Source: Gaiellasilicea sp963731615 (GTDB lineage: Bacteria; Actinomycetota; Thermoleophilia; Gaiellales; Gaiellaceae). From it: a stretch of DNA of 64,000 bases. A program made the translations under genes and the position numbers. The notes under the pieces were generated by a model that was not told the DNA's origin, made no database searches, and saw only the letters and a program-made list of their open reading frames with translations. Shown in pieces: positions 62,708-64,000 of this stretch (position 1 is the first letter of the stretch; each line of letters opens with the position of its first letter). The stretch is from assembly GCA_963731615.1 (NCBI GenBank), contig CAVSWD010000004.1:1-64000 (forward strand), written 5' to 3'.

Positions 62708-63319
62708 CTATTTGAGCGGGATCTGGTACTTCGAGACCCAGTCGTTCACGACGGCCCAGTCCAGATTGTCGAAGAACGCATCGATGTACGCGCCGCGGTC
62801 GGTCTGGAAGTCCAGGAAGTACGCGTGCTCGTAGACGTCGAGCGCAACGAGCGGGGTCGCGTTCCAGATCGGGAAGGTGTTCTGCGCGTCGCCGACGTAG
62901 TTGAAGAGCCGGCCCTCGTCCCAGTCGTAGGCCGTCCAGGCCCAGCCGCGCCCCGCCATCCCCGTCGCCTTCAGGTCCTCGCGCCACGCGTCGGCCGAGC
63001 CGAAGTCACGCTTGAGCAGGTCCGCGACAGCCCCCTTCGGGGCACCGCCGCCGCCGCCGAGGTGCTCGAAGTAGACCTCGTGGTTCTTGATCCCGCCGAC
63101 TGCGAAGGAGAGGTCGACTTTGAGCGCCCGGAACTCCGAGTAGACCTGGTTCGCGCTACCGAGGTCAGCCGCCGCGAGCTTCCCGAGGATCTCGTTCCGC
63201 TTGTTGACGTAGCCCTGATAGAGCTTGTAGTGGGCCTCCACCGCTGCGCGGGAGATCCCGTCGAGCTCCAGCAGCGCGGGCTTCAGCTCGCGGGGCCTGA
63301 TTTCTTCGTAACTCGACAT
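62708..63319 (-). CDS. Superoxide dismutase Fe/Mn family, divergent copy
   Basis: 203 aa from ATG 63319. Metal ligands: His in EAHYKLYQGYVNKRN and NHEVYFEHLGGGGG, then Asp and His in LDVYEHAYFLDF. Differs from the canonical second copy: it starts RPRELKPALLELDGISRAAV and lacks the LPYDHAALEP opening. Expected to be Fe or Mn dependent; activity is likely but the divergence allows another role. Confidence 0.85.
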   Translation of the reverse strand: MSSYEEIRPRELKPALLELDGISRAAVEAHYKLYQGYVNKRNEILGKLAAADLGSANQVYSEFRALKVDLSFAVGGIKNHEVYFEHLGGGGGAPKGAVADLLKRDFGSADAWREDLKATGMAGRGWAWTAYDWDEGRLFNYVGDAQNTFPIWNATPLVALDVYEHAYFLDFQTDRGAYIDAFFDNLDWAVVNDWVSKYQIPLK

Positions 63320-63418
63320 CCGCACCTCCACAAGTTTTCCGGCGACACGGTGACGGCGACCGGCGGGAACGGCGCGGAGCATATCCTTCCCTCCAGTTGC
63401 CGAGACGAAGGAGTCGCG

Positions 63419-64000
<582 letters not shown>

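Overview
The window is about 64 kb of high-GC bacterial DNA with a typical actinobacterial look: GC-rich third codon positions, many GTG starts, and many genes preceded by a TAnnnT hexamer 5-9 nt upstream of the start with no ribosome binding site (leaderless transcripts). The type IV pilus locus, FolE2, LAL-type LuxR regulator, DUF7144 and paired Fe/Mn superoxide dismutases suggest a deep-branching soil actinobacterium such as class Thermoleophilia. That placement is inference; no 16S gene is present.

Layout. 1-5.8 kb (minus strand): the ribosomal/transcription cluster rpmG-secE-nusG-rplK-rplA-[L10 leader]-rplJ-rplL, then rpoB (3' end outside the window), with tRNA-Met upstream of rpmG. A truncated second copy of the rplL 3' end lies between rplL and rpoB. 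5.9-13.5 kb: an ATP-grasp ligase with a palindrome inserted in frame, thymidine kinase, an OpuC/OsmU-type osmolyte ABC transporter (ATPase, two permeases, binding protein), a secreted subtilase and a solitary AAA-type ATPase. 13.5-18.6 kb: a five-gene minus-strand operon (ferredoxin-like-fold protein, DUF4331, DyP peroxidase, enoyl-CoA hydratase, sulfite-oxidase-like molybdoenzyme).

18.7-38 kb: a type IV pilus locus. The minus strand carries pilT1, a lytic transglycosylase/M23 enzyme, a PASTA protein, a pilW-like prepilin, pilX2, pilD, pilX1, pilB, and then pilT2-M-N-O-P-V-C. Two tandem major pilins and two accessory genes sit on the plus strand in the middle. pilX-pilD has been duplicated, with one pilD reduced to a scar. 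Frameshifts are heavily concentrated in this locus, meaning either decay or local sequence error.

38-50 kb: a geranylgeranyl-reductase-like flavoprotein, tRNA-Tyr, an alpha/beta hydrolase with a berberine-bridge-type oxidase, tRNA-Thr, a vanadium-haloperoxidase-family protein, a nucleotidyltransferase (and a remnant of it), two small membrane proteins, and a methyltransferase followed by tiny ORFs, one encoding a secreted peptide with an exact 11-residue repeat. A LAL regulator and a rhodanese follow. The haloperoxidase and methyltransferase genes share a ~118-bp leader with a conserved stem-loop.

50-64 kb: LtrA, an intradiol-dioxygenase-like protein, aquaporin, a zinc-ribbon protein, the principal-type sigma factor, L-asparaginase II, an M28 peptidase that has lost its 3' end and runs in frame into an ArsR-type regulator, an MFS exporter, an Fpg/Nei glycosylase, a second MFS protein, a degenerate histidine kinase divergent from folE2, plsY, and two divergent superoxide dismutases (the second cut by the window edge).
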